From: PoT sp049331405
Lineage (GTDB): Bacteria > Planctomycetota > Planctomycetia > Isosphaerales > Isosphaeraceae
Assembly: GCF_049331405.1 (NCBI RefSeq)
Contig: NZ_CP186274.1
Span: forward strand, 3,596,001-3,660,000
Direction of reading: 5' to 3'
Length of the DNA stretch: 64,000 nt
Under the pieces are notes generated by a model. It was not told the origin of the DNA. It saw only the letters and a program-made list of their open reading frames with translations, and made no database searches. The position numbers and the translations under genes were made by a program. Shown here piece by piece: positions 9,829 to 18,537 of the stretch. The stretch's first letter is position 1, and each line of letters opens with the position of its first letter.

Positions 9829-10233
9829 GAAACGTTCCTCAACGGCCACGGGGCCATGCAAGGGCGAGACATCCAATGCGCCCACGCCGACGGGAGCCAG
9901 GGGCGACCCCGCCATCGTCGAGGGCAAGCCGGATTGTCGATCGACGACAAGTCCAATCACCGCGGCCGACGCCGCCGCGTCACGAGTCGTGAAAAGAAGT
10001 TAACCGGAATTGGTACTCCAGGAAACGCCCGTTTCTCGTGTTCGTGTATTAAGGAATTCGATTCTTCGGCGTGGAGGGCGTCGGTAAGTCCTCGACCCGG
10101 GGCTTTCGAGCGACTAGATTGGTGTCCATAGTGCGATACCCTCCTCGCAAGTAATTCAATGCAACGTTCGGACTTGCCACGACGCACGCCTGGTCCTGGC
10201 ACGGGACGGCGTCCGCTGCTTCGGAGTGAACTC
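9829..10233. other. divergent intergenic region
   Basis: 405 bases between the aminotransferase (minus) and the SGNH-like gene (plus). I see no credible gene, RNA or obvious promoter hexamers; only short weak hairpins such as GAAACGCCCGTTTC near 10022. The open frames here are short and lack ribosome-binding sites. Confidence 0.5.
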
Positions 10234-11487
10234 GTGAAACATGCTTCCCTCGTGGCCCTGGGGCTCCTGGGCCTCATCCTCGTCCCGCCGATTCGAGCGG
10301 CCTCGCCCGGCAAGCTCGAGCTGAAGGACGGCGATCGGGTCGTCCTGATCGGCGATACCTTCATCGAACGCGATCAGAAATACGGCTACCTCGAGACGCT
10401 GCTGACGCTCCGGAACCCGGGCAAGCGGATCGTCTTCCGGAACCTCGGCTGGAGCGGCGACAGCGTCTTCGGCGACGCCCGCGCGGGCTTCGGGACCCGG
10501 GCCGACGGCTTCAAGCAGCTCCGGGATCACGTCCTGGGCCTCAAGCCGACCGTGATCATCGTCGGCTACGGGATGTCCGACTCGTTCTCGGGTCCGAAGG
10601 GGGTCGACGCGTTCGTCGCCGGCCTGGACACGCTGATGGGCGTTTTCGAGGAGACCAAGGCGAAGGTGGTCGTGCTGTCGCCGCTCGGCCACGAAGACCT
10701 CGGTCGGCCCCTGCCGAATCCTTCCTCGCACGTCGCTAACCTCGACAAGTACGCGGCGGCCATCGCCGACGCGGCCAGGAAGCGAGGGCTCCTATACGTC
10801 GACCTGCTCCACGAGAAGGATCTCTGGAACTACTCGAGCGAGACCCGTTCCCAGAAGCCCCCGCTTACCGACAACGGTATCCATCTCACGGCTCCCGGCG
10901 CCTGGACGGTCAGCAACATCCTGGCTTCTGAGCTTCAACCCGCCGCCAGCCCCTGGGTCGTCGAGCTGAAGGCCGACGGGACCCTGGCCCGCGCCGAGGG
11001 GACGAAGATCCTCAAGACTCAGGCGGCCTCCAATGGGCTCATCTTCCAGACCCAGGACGCGACGCTCCCTACGCCGCCCGCCCCGAAGGGGACGCGAGCC
11101 CCGGCCGAAGGGCAGGGAACGGCACGAACCTTGAAGGTCGTGGGCCTGCCGGAGGGGATGTACTCGCTCACGATCGACGGCAAGCCGGTCCTGAAGGCGA
11201 ATGCCGAGGCCCTGAGGAACCTGACCCTGAACCAGGGGCCGGAATTCGCCCAGGTCGAGGCCCTGCGTACCCTGATCAACGAGAAGAACCTGCTGTACTT
11301 CCACAGGTGGCGGCCCCAGAACGAGACGTATCTCTTCGGCTTCCGCAAGCACGAGCAAGGGAACAACGCCAGGGAAATCCCGCTCTTCGACCCCCTCGTC
11401 GAGGAGAAGGAGCGGGAGATCCTGTCACTGAGCCTGCCTGCGACGCACGTTTATGAGCTGATCCGCGAAAGTGAGGTGGGCAAGTGA
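10234..11487 (+). CDS. secreted SGNH/GDSL-like hydrolase family protein with altered nucleophile
   Basis: I place the start at GTG 10234, because GGAG (10222-10225) sits 8 nt upstream and the protein then opens with a signal peptide (KHASLVALGLLGLILV...). An upstream ATG at 10159 would add 25 residues. The 417-residue product has an SGNH fold: block I is IGDTF (residues 39-43), where the usual nucleophilic Ser is Thr. Block II is NLGWSGDS. Block III reads YGMSDSF, where the usual Asn is not evident. Block V keeps Asp and His (DNGIHLTAPG). The altered block I may mean loss of esterase activity or a binding role. The stop overlaps the next gene's ATG (TGATG), so this protein and the heme-binding protein are translationally coupled and probably work on the same substrate. 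Confidence 0.85.
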   Translation: MKHASLVALGLLGLILVPPIRAASPGKLELKDGDRVVLIGDTFIERDQKYGYLETLLTLRNPGKRIVFRNLGWSGDSVFGDARAGFGTRADGFKQLRDHVLGLKPTVIIVGYGMSDSFSGPKGVDAFVAGLDTLMGVFEETKAKVVVLSPLGHEDLGRPLPNPSSHVANLDKYAAAIADAARKRGLLYVDLLHEKDLWNYSSETRSQKPPLTDNGIHLTAPGAWTVSNILASELQPAASPWVVELKADGTLARAEGTKILKTQAASNGLIFQTQDATLPTPPAPKGTRAPAEGQGTARTLKVVGLPEGMYSLTIDGKPVLKANAEALRNLTLNQGPEFAQVEALRTLINEKNLLYFHRWRPQNETYLFGFRKHEQGNNAREIPLFDPLVEEKEREILSLSLPATHVYELIRESEVGK

Positions 11488-14400
11488 TGAATCGTAAGCA
11501 AGCCTCGACGCTGGTCGCATGGGGGTTCCTCGCCCTCTGCCCCTCGCTCTTCGCCCAGCGGGAGCTGGCGAATATCCCTGACCCGGATCCCGAACTCGAG
11601 CGTCGATCGTTCCAGGTGGCCGAGGGCTTCGAGGTCAACCTGTTCGCGGCCGACCCGATCCTCGCCAAGCCGATCCAGATGAACTTCGACCCGGCCGGTC
11701 GACTCTGGATCGTCAGCTCCGAGGTCTATCCCCAGATCAAGCCGGGCCAGACCGCCAACGACAAGGTCCTGATCCTCGAGGACAAGGACGGCGACGGCCG
11801 CGCCGACAGCACGAGCGTCTTCGCCGACGGGCTCCTGATCCCCACCGGCATCGAGCCGGGAGACGGCGGGGCCTACGTCGCGAACAGCACCGAGCTGCTG
11901 CACTTCTCCGACACCGACAAGGACGGCAAGGCGGATAGCCGCCGGGTGATGCTCTCGGGCTTCGGCACCGAGGACACGCACCACATCCTCCACACTCTGC
12001 GCTGGGGCTTCGATGGCCAGCTCTACTTCAACCAGTCAATCTATATCCACAGCCACATCGAGACCCCGCACGGCACGAAGCGACTCGGGGGCGGCGGGAT
12101 CTGGGAGTTCCGGCCCGAGACGATGGAGCTCGACGTCTTCATCAAGGGGCTCGTGAACCCCTGGGGCCACCACTTCGACCGCTGGGGCCAGTCGTTCGCC
12201 ACCGACGGCGCCGGGGGCGAGGGGATCAACTACTGCCTGCCTGGGGCCTACTACGTCACCGCCCCCAACGCCCCCCGGATCCTCAAAGGTTTGAACCCCG
12301 GCAGCCCGAAGTACTGCGGCGAGGAAGTCGTCAACGGGCGTCACCTCCCCGACTCGTGGCAGGGGAACATCATCACGAATGACTTCCGCGGCAATCGCGT
12401 CTGCCGGTTCGTGATCAGCGACGACGGCGCGGGCTTCGCCGCCCGCGAGCAGGGCGAGGTCATCAAGACCAGCCACGTCGCCTTCCGCCCGATCGACGTG
12501 AAGGTCGGCCCCGACGGCGCGATCTACATCGCCGACTGGTACAACCCGATCATCCAGCACGGTGAGGTCGACTTCCGCGACCCCCGCCGCGACCACACCC
12601 GCGGCCGGATCTGGCGCGTCACCGCCAAGGGCCGACCCCTGGTGACTCGCCCCAAGCTCGTCGACGCCTCGACCGAGCAACTCCTCGCCGCCCTCAAGGA
12701 GCCCGAGGACTGGACCCGGCACCACGCCAAACGCGTCCTCAAGGAGCGCGGCGCGTCCGTCCTACCGGCCCTGGCCGCCTGGGTGAAGGCTCTCGACCCC
12801 AAGGATGGTGCCCAGGCCCACCAGCGGCTCGAGGCCCTCTGGACCTACCAGTCGCTCGATGTCGTCGAGCCCGACTTGCTCAAGGACCTCCTCCGCGACG
12901 CCGATCCCCGGATCCGCGCGGCCGCGACGCGAGTCCTGGCCCACTGGCTCCAGCGCGTCTCGGATCCGCTGGATCTCCTCGCCGCCCAGGTCGTGGACGA
13001 TCATCCTCGGGTCCGGCTGGAAGGCGTCCGTGCCCTGGCTCGGATCCCGAATCCCCGCGCGGCCGAGATCGCGATGCGGGCCCTCGATCTGCCCGTGGAC
13101 CGCTTCCTCGACTACGCGCTTTATCTGACGGCCCGCGAGCTCGAGCCGGTCTGGTTGCCGGAAGTGCAGGCCGGCCGCTTCGACTTCGGCGGCCACTCGT
13201 CGCACCTCGTCTTCGCCCTGCGTGCAGTCGGGAGCCCGGCGGTCGTCAAGCCGCTGGCTCAGGCCCTCGAGGCGGGGAAGATCCCCAAGGACAACCAGGA
13301 CTCGGCCCTGACCGTCATCGCCTCGCTCGGCGAGCCGAAAGATCTCGCGATGGTCTTCGACCTGGCTCTGAACTCCGACAAGACCCAGGGTCCGCGGCAG
13401 GCGGCCTTGCTCGGCGCCCTCCTCAAGGCGACCCAGCAGCGCAAGGTGCGGCCCGAAGGGGATCTCAACCGCGTCGGCAAGTGGCTCGATGGTGACGACC
13501 AAGGCCTCAAGGCCATCGCCGCCAGGGCCGCGGGCCTCTGGCAGGTCAAGGCCCTCCGTCCCAAGGTCGTGAGCCTGGCCACCGCCGAAGCGACCCCCGA
13601 CGCCGTCCGCCGCGAGGCGATCGACGCCCTCGTCGCCTACAAGGACCCCGAGTCGCTCCAGACCCTTTCCCGCCTGGCCGCCCAGACCGACGCTCCTCGC
13701 ACGCAGTTGCTGGCGATCGGCGCCCTGGCCTCGGTCGATATCAAGGCGGGGGCAACCCAGGCCGTCGGAGCCCTCTCCCACACCAAGAATGCGAACGCAG
13801 TCTCGGATCTGGTCGGCCGCATCCTCCAATTGAAGGAGGGTTCCTCGGCGTTGGTGGCCGCCCTCTCCGGCAAGACCCTGCCGCCCGACGCGGCCAAGCT
13901 TGCCGTCAGGGCCGCGAGGAACACCGGCAAGGATGAGACGCCTTTGATTGAGGCCCTCTCCAAGGCCGGAGGCCTCTCGTCCCAGCCGCAGCCCTTGACC
14001 ACCGACGAACTGGCGAAGCTCGTGGGCGAGGTTCGTCGCGACGGCAACGCCGCTCGCGGCGAGGCTATCTTCCGCAGGCAAGAGCAGGCGTGCCTCAAGT
14101 GCCACGCCATCGCGGGTGCGGGCGGTCAGGTCGGCCCGAGCCTGGAGAGCGTCGGGGCGAGTGCCCAGGTCGATTACCTCATCGACTCCTTGCTCCTACC
14201 GAACAAAGCGGTCAAGGAGAACTACCACTCGGCAATCGTCGCCACCTCCGACGGCAAGGTGATCTCGGGCATCAAGGTCCGGCAGACCGACCGCGTGCTC
14301 ATCCTGCGCGACGCCGAGGACCAGGAGATCGAGATCCCCCTCGACACGATCGACGAGCAGAAGAACGGCGGTTCCTTGATGCCGACCGGCCTCACGGAGT

Positions 14401-14924
14401 CGCTGACCCACGCCGAGTTCGTCGACCTCGTCCGGTTCCTCTCGGAACTCGGCAAGATCGGGCCTTACTCCGTGGGCAAGACCCGGGTCGCCCGTCGCTG
14501 GCGTGTCGCCCAGGCGACGCCCGAGGCCGCCTCTGTCATTCAGAAGGGGGACCTCGACGCCGCGATCAAGTCGGGCTCATCCCTCACCTGGAACCCGGCC
14601 TACAGCCTTGTCTCGGGGACCCTCCCGCTCGACGCCTTCCAGCCTGTGGCCGGGAAGTCGGGCAAGGTCGGCCTGGCGAGCACCGTCCTGGACGTCTCCA
14701 CCGCCGGCTCGGTCAAGATCGGCCTGAACTCGCCCGCCAACCTGACCCTCTGGGTCGATGGCAACAAGGTCGAGCCCAAGACCGATGCTCTGATAGAACT
14801 CTCTGCCGGGCTCCACACGTTCACCGTCCTGGTGGATCTGGAGCACCGTCAGAACGGCGTCCAGTTCACGCTGGATGAGGTCGCGGACTCCAAGGCTCGT
14901 GCCCAGTGGGTCGTCGGCAAGTAA
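11487..14924 (+). CDS. PVC-type heme-binding CxxCH protein with C-terminal extension
   Basis: 1145 residues. The ATG at 11487 overlaps the preceding TGA by one base, with GAGGTGG upstream. A signal peptide ends near LFAQ. The N-terminal propeller (TIGR02604 type; FEVNLFAADPILAKPIQM, DPAGRLWIVSS, ILEDKDGDGRAD) is followed by HEAT-like helices, then the TIGR02603 heme domain with CLKCH at residues 869-873. It differs from the 5270-8323 paralogue in carrying about 140 extra residues after the heme domain. These have a PA14-like signature (LTLWVDGNKVEPK, GLHTFTVLVDLE) that suggests carbohydrate binding. A hairpin terminator follows at 14951. Likely a periplasmic oxidoreductase acting on a polysaccharide-derived substrate; the substrate is not visible. 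Confidence 0.92.
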   Translation: MNRKQASTLVAWGFLALCPSLFAQRELANIPDPDPELERRSFQVAEGFEVNLFAADPILAKPIQMNFDPAGRLWIVSSEVYPQIKPGQTANDKVLILEDKDGDGRADSTSVFADGLLIPTGIEPGDGGAYVANSTELLHFSDTDKDGKADSRRVMLSGFGTEDTHHILHTLRWGFDGQLYFNQSIYIHSHIETPHGTKRLGGGGIWEFRPETMELDVFIKGLVNPWGHHFDRWGQSFATDGAGGEGINYCLPGAYYVTAPNAPRILKGLNPGSPKYCGEEVVNGRHLPDSWQGNIITNDFRGNRVCRFVISDDGAGFAAREQGEVIKTSHVAFRPIDVKVGPDGAIYIADWYNPIIQHGEVDFRDPRRDHTRGRIWRVTAKGRPLVTRPKLVDASTEQLLAALKEPEDWTRHHAKRVLKERGASVLPALAAWVKALDPKDGAQAHQRLEALWTYQSLDVVEPDLLKDLLRDADPRIRAAATRVLAHWLQRVSDPLDLLAAQVVDDHPRVRLEGVRALARIPNPRAAEIAMRALDLPVDRFLDYALYLTARELEPVWLPEVQAGRFDFGGHSSHLVFALRAVGSPAVVKPLAQALEAGKIPKDNQDSALTVIASLGEPKDLAMVFDLALNSDKTQGPRQAALLGALLKATQQRKVRPEGDLNRVGKWLDGDDQGLKAIAARAAGLWQVKALRPKVVSLATAEATPDAVRREAIDALVAYKDPESLQTLSRLAAQTDAPRTQLLAIGALASVDIKAGATQAVGALSHTKNANAVSDLVGRILQLKEGSSALVAALSGKTLPPDAAKLAVRAARNTGKDETPLIEALSKAGGLSSQPQPLTTDELAKLVGEVRRDGNAARGEAIFRRQEQACLKCHAIAGAGGQVGPSLESVGASAQVDYLIDSLLLPNKAVKENYHSAIVATSDGKVISGIKVRQTDRVLILRDAEDQEIEIPLDTIDEQKNGGSLMPTGLTESLTHAEFVDLVRFLSELGKIGPYSVGKTRVARRWRVAQATPEAASVIQKGDLDAAIKSGSSLTWNPAYSLVSGTLPLDAFQPVAGKSGKVGLASTVLDVSTAGSVKIGLNSPANLTLWVDGNKVEPKTDALIELSAGLHTFTVLVDLEHRQNGVQFTLDEVADSKARAQWVVGK

Positions 14925-14950
14925 TCGACCTCGCTATCCATGAAAGACTT

Positions 14951-14992
14951 CGAGGGCATCTCCCGCGACTCGCGTCGTGGGAGATGCCCTCG
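14951..14992 (+). terminator. hairpin terminator
   Basis: A perfect 14-bp stem (14951-14964 with 14979-14992) is followed by TTCTTTTG. It ends the SGNH/heme-protein operon. Confidence 0.8.
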
Positions 14993-15077
14993 TTCTTTTG
15001 CGCCTGTAAAATGGGGGACGGCGACCGATCACCGCCACTCCCCATCCAAAGCACGGCCATCAATCGGGAGGAGTCTC

Positions 15078-15248
15078 ATGACCAACCAGGGTCCCGACCG
15101 CGACGAGCGGGAGGATCGGCCGGGCACGACACCGCCCCGGGCGGCCTGTCCCGTCTGCGGAAGTCCCGTCATGGAGATCCGGGGCAAGCTCCAGTGCACG
15201 CGATGCCGGACGATCTGCGAGACCTGCTGCGAGGGGGGCCGGACCTGA
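15078..15248 (+). CDS. 56-residue zinc-ribbon miniprotein
   Basis: ATG at 15078 preceded by GGGAGGAG, a very good ribosome-binding site, and ending with TGA at 15246-15248. Seven cysteines lie in the second half: C24 and C27 (CPVC), C40 and C43 (CTRC), C47, C50 and C51. The CxxC-N12-CxxC pattern is a classic zinc ribbon; the further CxxCC may bind a second metal or be redox active. The first 20 residues are charged and probably disordered. It sits alone between a terminator (14951) and a minus-strand terminator (15265), so it has its own promoter. No function can be assigned. Zinc-ribbon miniproteins often bind RNA, RNA polymerase or a partner enzyme. Confidence 0.8.
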   Translation: MTNQGPDRDEREDRPGTTPPRAACPVCGSPVMEIRGKLQCTRCRTICETCCEGGRT

Positions 15249-15264
15249 TACGGAGCTGATCACG

Positions 15265-15318
15265 AAAAAAGGCTCGTCCTCAACGAATCGCTGGGCGGCG
15301 TTTCGATGAGAGCGAGCC
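15265..15318 (-). terminator. intrinsic terminator of the WD40 gene
   Basis: Read on the minus strand, an imperfect stem with GGCTCG (15318-15313) pairing CGAGCC (15276-15271) plus inner pairs is followed directly by TTTTTT (15270-15265). Confidence 0.75.
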
Positions 15319-15351
15319 TCGTCGATCACTTCATGTCCTCAACGTCGTCGA

Positions 15352-18090
15352 TCAGGGGACGTTGAAGATGTACCCCTTGTTGTCGGACGCGGCGATGGCG
15401 AGTTGCTTGCCGTCGGGGCTCCAGGCGATGCCGTAGGCCATGGTGTTGGGGGCGATCTTCTGGTTGAAGACGGCCTTGGCACCGTCGACGTCCCAGACGA
15501 ACAGGTTCCCGCCATAGCCGATGGAGGCGAGCCGCTTGCCATCGGGGCTGAAGGCGAGCGAGTAGACGTCGTCGGGGTGGCCGTCGAGCTTGGCGATCTC
15601 CTTGCCGTCGGCGACGTTCCAGAGGCGGATCGTCTTGTCGACGGAGCCGGAGGCGAGCTTGGTCCCGTCGCTGCGGAACGCCACGCAGTAGATGGCAGCT
15701 CCATGCCCCACGCTCTTACGCAGTTCCTTGCCGTCGGCCGGGTTCCAGAACTTCACGAGCTTGTCGTCGCCCCCGGTGACGAGCAGGTCCCCCTTGGGGC
15801 TGTAGGCCACGCAGTAGACGACGTTCTCGTGGGCCTTCTCGATGGCCCGGACCTGGGCACCCTTCTCGATATCCCAGATGCGGGCCGATTTGTCGGCCGC
15901 CCCGGTCGCGGCCTGCTTGCCATCGGGCGCCCAGGCGACGCTGTAGACCTGGCCCTGATGACCGGCAAGGTCTTTCAGGGCTCCGACCGGCTCGAGCATC
16001 CAGAGCTTGAGCGACTTGTCCTCGGAGGCCGTCACGAACGTCGCGTTGTCGGGCAGGATCGCCACGGCGGAAATCGCCCCGGCGTGGCCGGCCAGCGTCT
16101 GCCGCAAGGCCTTGGCGGGGTCGGTCTGCGTGAGGTCGAAGATTTGCGCCTTCTGGTCGGCGACCCCCGCGATCAGGAAGCGGTTGTCGGCCGAGGTCGC
16201 CAGCGAGAGGACCACGTCGGCCTGGGCGGGATAGGTCAGGATCAGGTTCCCATCATTCACGTTCCAGGACTTGATCGTCTTGTCGGCCGAGGCCGAGAAG
16301 ATGCGGTTGCCGTCCTTGGTCACGGCCACGGCCTTGACCGCGTCGGCGTGCCCGGCGAAGTTGCGAATCAGGTTCCCCGTGTTCGTGTCGAACGCCTTGA
16401 GGGTCTTGTCGGCCGAGGCCGTGTAGACCTGCGAGCCGTTCGGATGCACGGTCACGCCGAAGACAGGGCCCTGGTGTCCCGCGAAGACCCTCACCGCGCT
16501 CGACTTCCAGATCCGGGCCTTGTTGTCGGCTCCGACCGAGACGATCGAGGCGTTGTCGGGCAGGAGGGCCACACCCGAGACCGCCGCTCCGTGGGCCGTC
16601 GATTGCTGGAGTTCGAGGCCGGTGGCGAGATCCCAGAAGCGGATCGTATTGTCGGCGGCACCGCTCGCGGCCCGATTGCCGTCGTTCGACACGAAGACGG
16701 AATTCACCGGACCGGCGTGGCCGGAGAGCGTTGAGACGTTCTTGGCATCCGCGATCGTCCAAAGCTTGACCGTCTTGTCGGCCGAGCCGCTCACGAGCTT
16801 CGAGCCGTCCCGGCTCACGTTGAGCGAGAGGACTGCATCGCCGTGGCCGGCGAAGTCGCGGACCGGCTTGCCCTGGTTGATGTCCCAGAGCTTGATCGTC
16901 TTGTCGGCTGACGCGGAGACGAGCAGGTTCCCGTCGTTCGGTAGGAACTCGAGGGCATGGACCTTGGCACCGTGGCCGGGCATGCCCTTGATGACCTTGC
17001 CGTCTGCGACGTTGATGACGTGAATCTGGTTGTCGGCCACCGCCGCCGCGACCTGCGCCCCGTCGGCCCGGAACCCGATGGCGCTGATTGCGGAGGGCAG
17101 GGGATCGGCCTTCTTGATCTCGGCTCCGTCGGCCGCGTTGAGGATCCGCACGAGGTTGTCGGCATACGCCGCGGCGACCTGGCTCCCGTCCGCCTTGTAG
17201 GCGAGGGCCACGACGGGCTGATCGGCCGGGGCGAACTCCTTGACGAGGGCCCCATCGGCCGCGTTCCAGGTCCGGATCACCTTGTCGGCGCCGGCCGTCG
17301 CGAACTGGGCACCGTTGCCGGCGAGGGCGAAGGCCCCGACCGCCGCCTTGGGGTCGATGACCTTGATGTCGGCGACCGGCAGTTGCCAGAGCCGGGCCAG
17401 GCCGTCGGAGCCGGCCGAGATGAGCTGCTGGTTGTTCGGCAGGTAGGCCAGGCCGAGGATCGTGTCGGCAGGGGTCTCGATGATTCCCTGCGGGTTGAAA
17501 TCGGCCGCGTTCCAGAGTCGGATCGTGCGGCTCTTGTCGCCCGAGGCGAACTGGGCACCGTCGGTACGCCAGGCCGCGCTCTCGATTTCCCCGGCGTGTC
17601 CCGGGAGGTCCTTCACCGCGGTCCCCGCCGCGAGGTCCCACACCTTGAGGGCAGGGCCCGTGCCGACGACGGCCTGCTTGCCATCGGGCTTCACGGCCAG
17701 AGCGTGGATGCCGGCGAGTTGCCCGGCCAGGTCTTTCAGGGGGCCGCCGCCGGGGATCTGCCAGACCTTGGCGGTCTTGTCCAGGCTACCCGAGAGGATC
17801 CGCTTGCCGTCGGGCGAGACCGCGACGGTCAGGACGAGGTTCGAGTGGCCGTCGAACTTCTTGATCTCCTTGCGAGTGGCGGCATCCCAGAGTCGCACCG
17901 TGTTGTCGAAGCCCCCGGTCACGAGCCGCTTGCCGTCGGGGCTCCAGGTGATCGCGTAGACGGGGTCGGCGTGGCCGTCGAGGGTCCCCACGAGGCCTGC
18001 CGCTTGCTGGGCGACCGCCACGCCCGTCGTGACGAAGGCCGTGGCCAGCAGGGCTGCCATGCGGGGAAATCTGGCGATGACGCGTATCAT
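15352..18090 (-). CDS. secreted WD40 protein with 21 repeats
   Basis: 912 residues with an N-terminal signal peptide (about residues 1-28, ending VAVAQQ). The mature protein is almost entirely WD40 repeat, each about 42 residues, with GH near the start, SPDGKxLxSGSxDKT in the middle and LWD/IWD at the end. Counting the GH...WD units by eye gives 21, which would close three seven-bladed propellers. Several units in the middle third are divergent, lacking GH or WD (for example near LNAADGAEIKK and INVADGKVIKG). No catalytic domain is present, so it is probably an extracytoplasmic scaffold or binding protein. Intrinsic terminator at 15265-15318. It is divergent from an MFS exporter. Unlike many planctomycete WD40 proteins it has no fused kinase or cytochrome domain. 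Confidence 0.9.
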   Translation of the reverse strand: MIRVIARFPRMAALLATAFVTTGVAVAQQAAGLVGTLDGHADPVYAITWSPDGKRLVTGGFDNTVRLWDAATRKEIKKFDGHSNLVLTVAVSPDGKRILSGSLDKTAKVWQIPGGGPLKDLAGQLAGIHALAVKPDGKQAVVGTGPALKVWDLAAGTAVKDLPGHAGEIESAAWRTDGAQFASGDKSRTIRLWNAADFNPQGIIETPADTILGLAYLPNNQQLISAGSDGLARLWQLPVADIKVIDPKAAVGAFALAGNGAQFATAGADKVIRTWNAADGALVKEFAPADQPVVALAYKADGSQVAAAYADNLVRILNAADGAEIKKADPLPSAISAIGFRADGAQVAAAVADNQIHVINVADGKVIKGMPGHGAKVHALEFLPNDGNLLVSASADKTIKLWDINQGKPVRDFAGHGDAVLSLNVSRDGSKLVSGSADKTVKLWTIADAKNVSTLSGHAGPVNSVFVSNDGNRAASGAADNTIRFWDLATGLELQQSTAHGAAVSGVALLPDNASIVSVGADNKARIWKSSAVRVFAGHQGPVFGVTVHPNGSQVYTASADKTLKAFDTNTGNLIRNFAGHADAVKAVAVTKDGNRIFSASADKTIKSWNVNDGNLILTYPAQADVVLSLATSADNRFLIAGVADQKAQIFDLTQTDPAKALRQTLAGHAGAISAVAILPDNATFVTASEDKSLKLWMLEPVGALKDLAGHQGQVYSVAWAPDGKQAATGAADKSARIWDIEKGAQVRAIEKAHENVVYCVAYSPKGDLLVTGGDDKLVKFWNPADGKELRKSVGHGAAIYCVAFRSDGTKLASGSVDKTIRLWNVADGKEIAKLDGHPDDVYSLAFSPDGKRLASIGYGGNLFVWDVDGAKAVFNQKIAPNTMAYGIAWSPDGKQLAIAASDNKGYIFNVP

Positions 18091-18537
18091 GGTGCGACTC
18101 TCTTCGTCGAGTGGGGTGGAGAGCAGGTCGGCCCGGCATGGTGTGGACCGAGTCCGGACCCGTTCTTTTTTGGAGTCGGTTCGCCCCGCCTCCGGGCGAA
18201 CGATCTGGCGAGATTACGTCTCGGTGAACATAAGCGGCTTGTTCGCGCGATGCAACCGTTTTCTTCGGCCCGAAATGTCCCGTCAATCCCGGTTTCGAGC
18301 GAGGGAGGGCCCTCGTCTGATCGGGCACGAACGCGCCAGATTGTGCAGGGGGAAGCGAGAGCGCCTCGTCCTGAACGCGAGCCATTGCATGGATGAAATC
18401 TAATACCTAGGCATGATGATGTGGCCGGGGAAGGCCTCGGCCTTGGCAGCCGGTACCGCATCCTGTACAGTTTTCAACCGGTCGTTGGGCTGCCCGTGCA
18501 AACGGCCCACCCCTCCCTTGGAGTCGCAACGAGACTG
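18091..18537. other. divergent intergenic region
   Basis: 447 bases between the WD40 gene (minus) and the MFS exporter (plus). No gene, repeat or clear promoter is visible. Part of it (18421-18537) is open in the MFS frame, so a longer MFS N-terminus cannot be excluded. Confidence 0.5.

Noticed and set aside
15403..16734. 443-codon plus-strand frame inside the WD40 gene
   Set aside because: It mirrors the repeat structure of the antisense WD40 gene and has no domain of its own.
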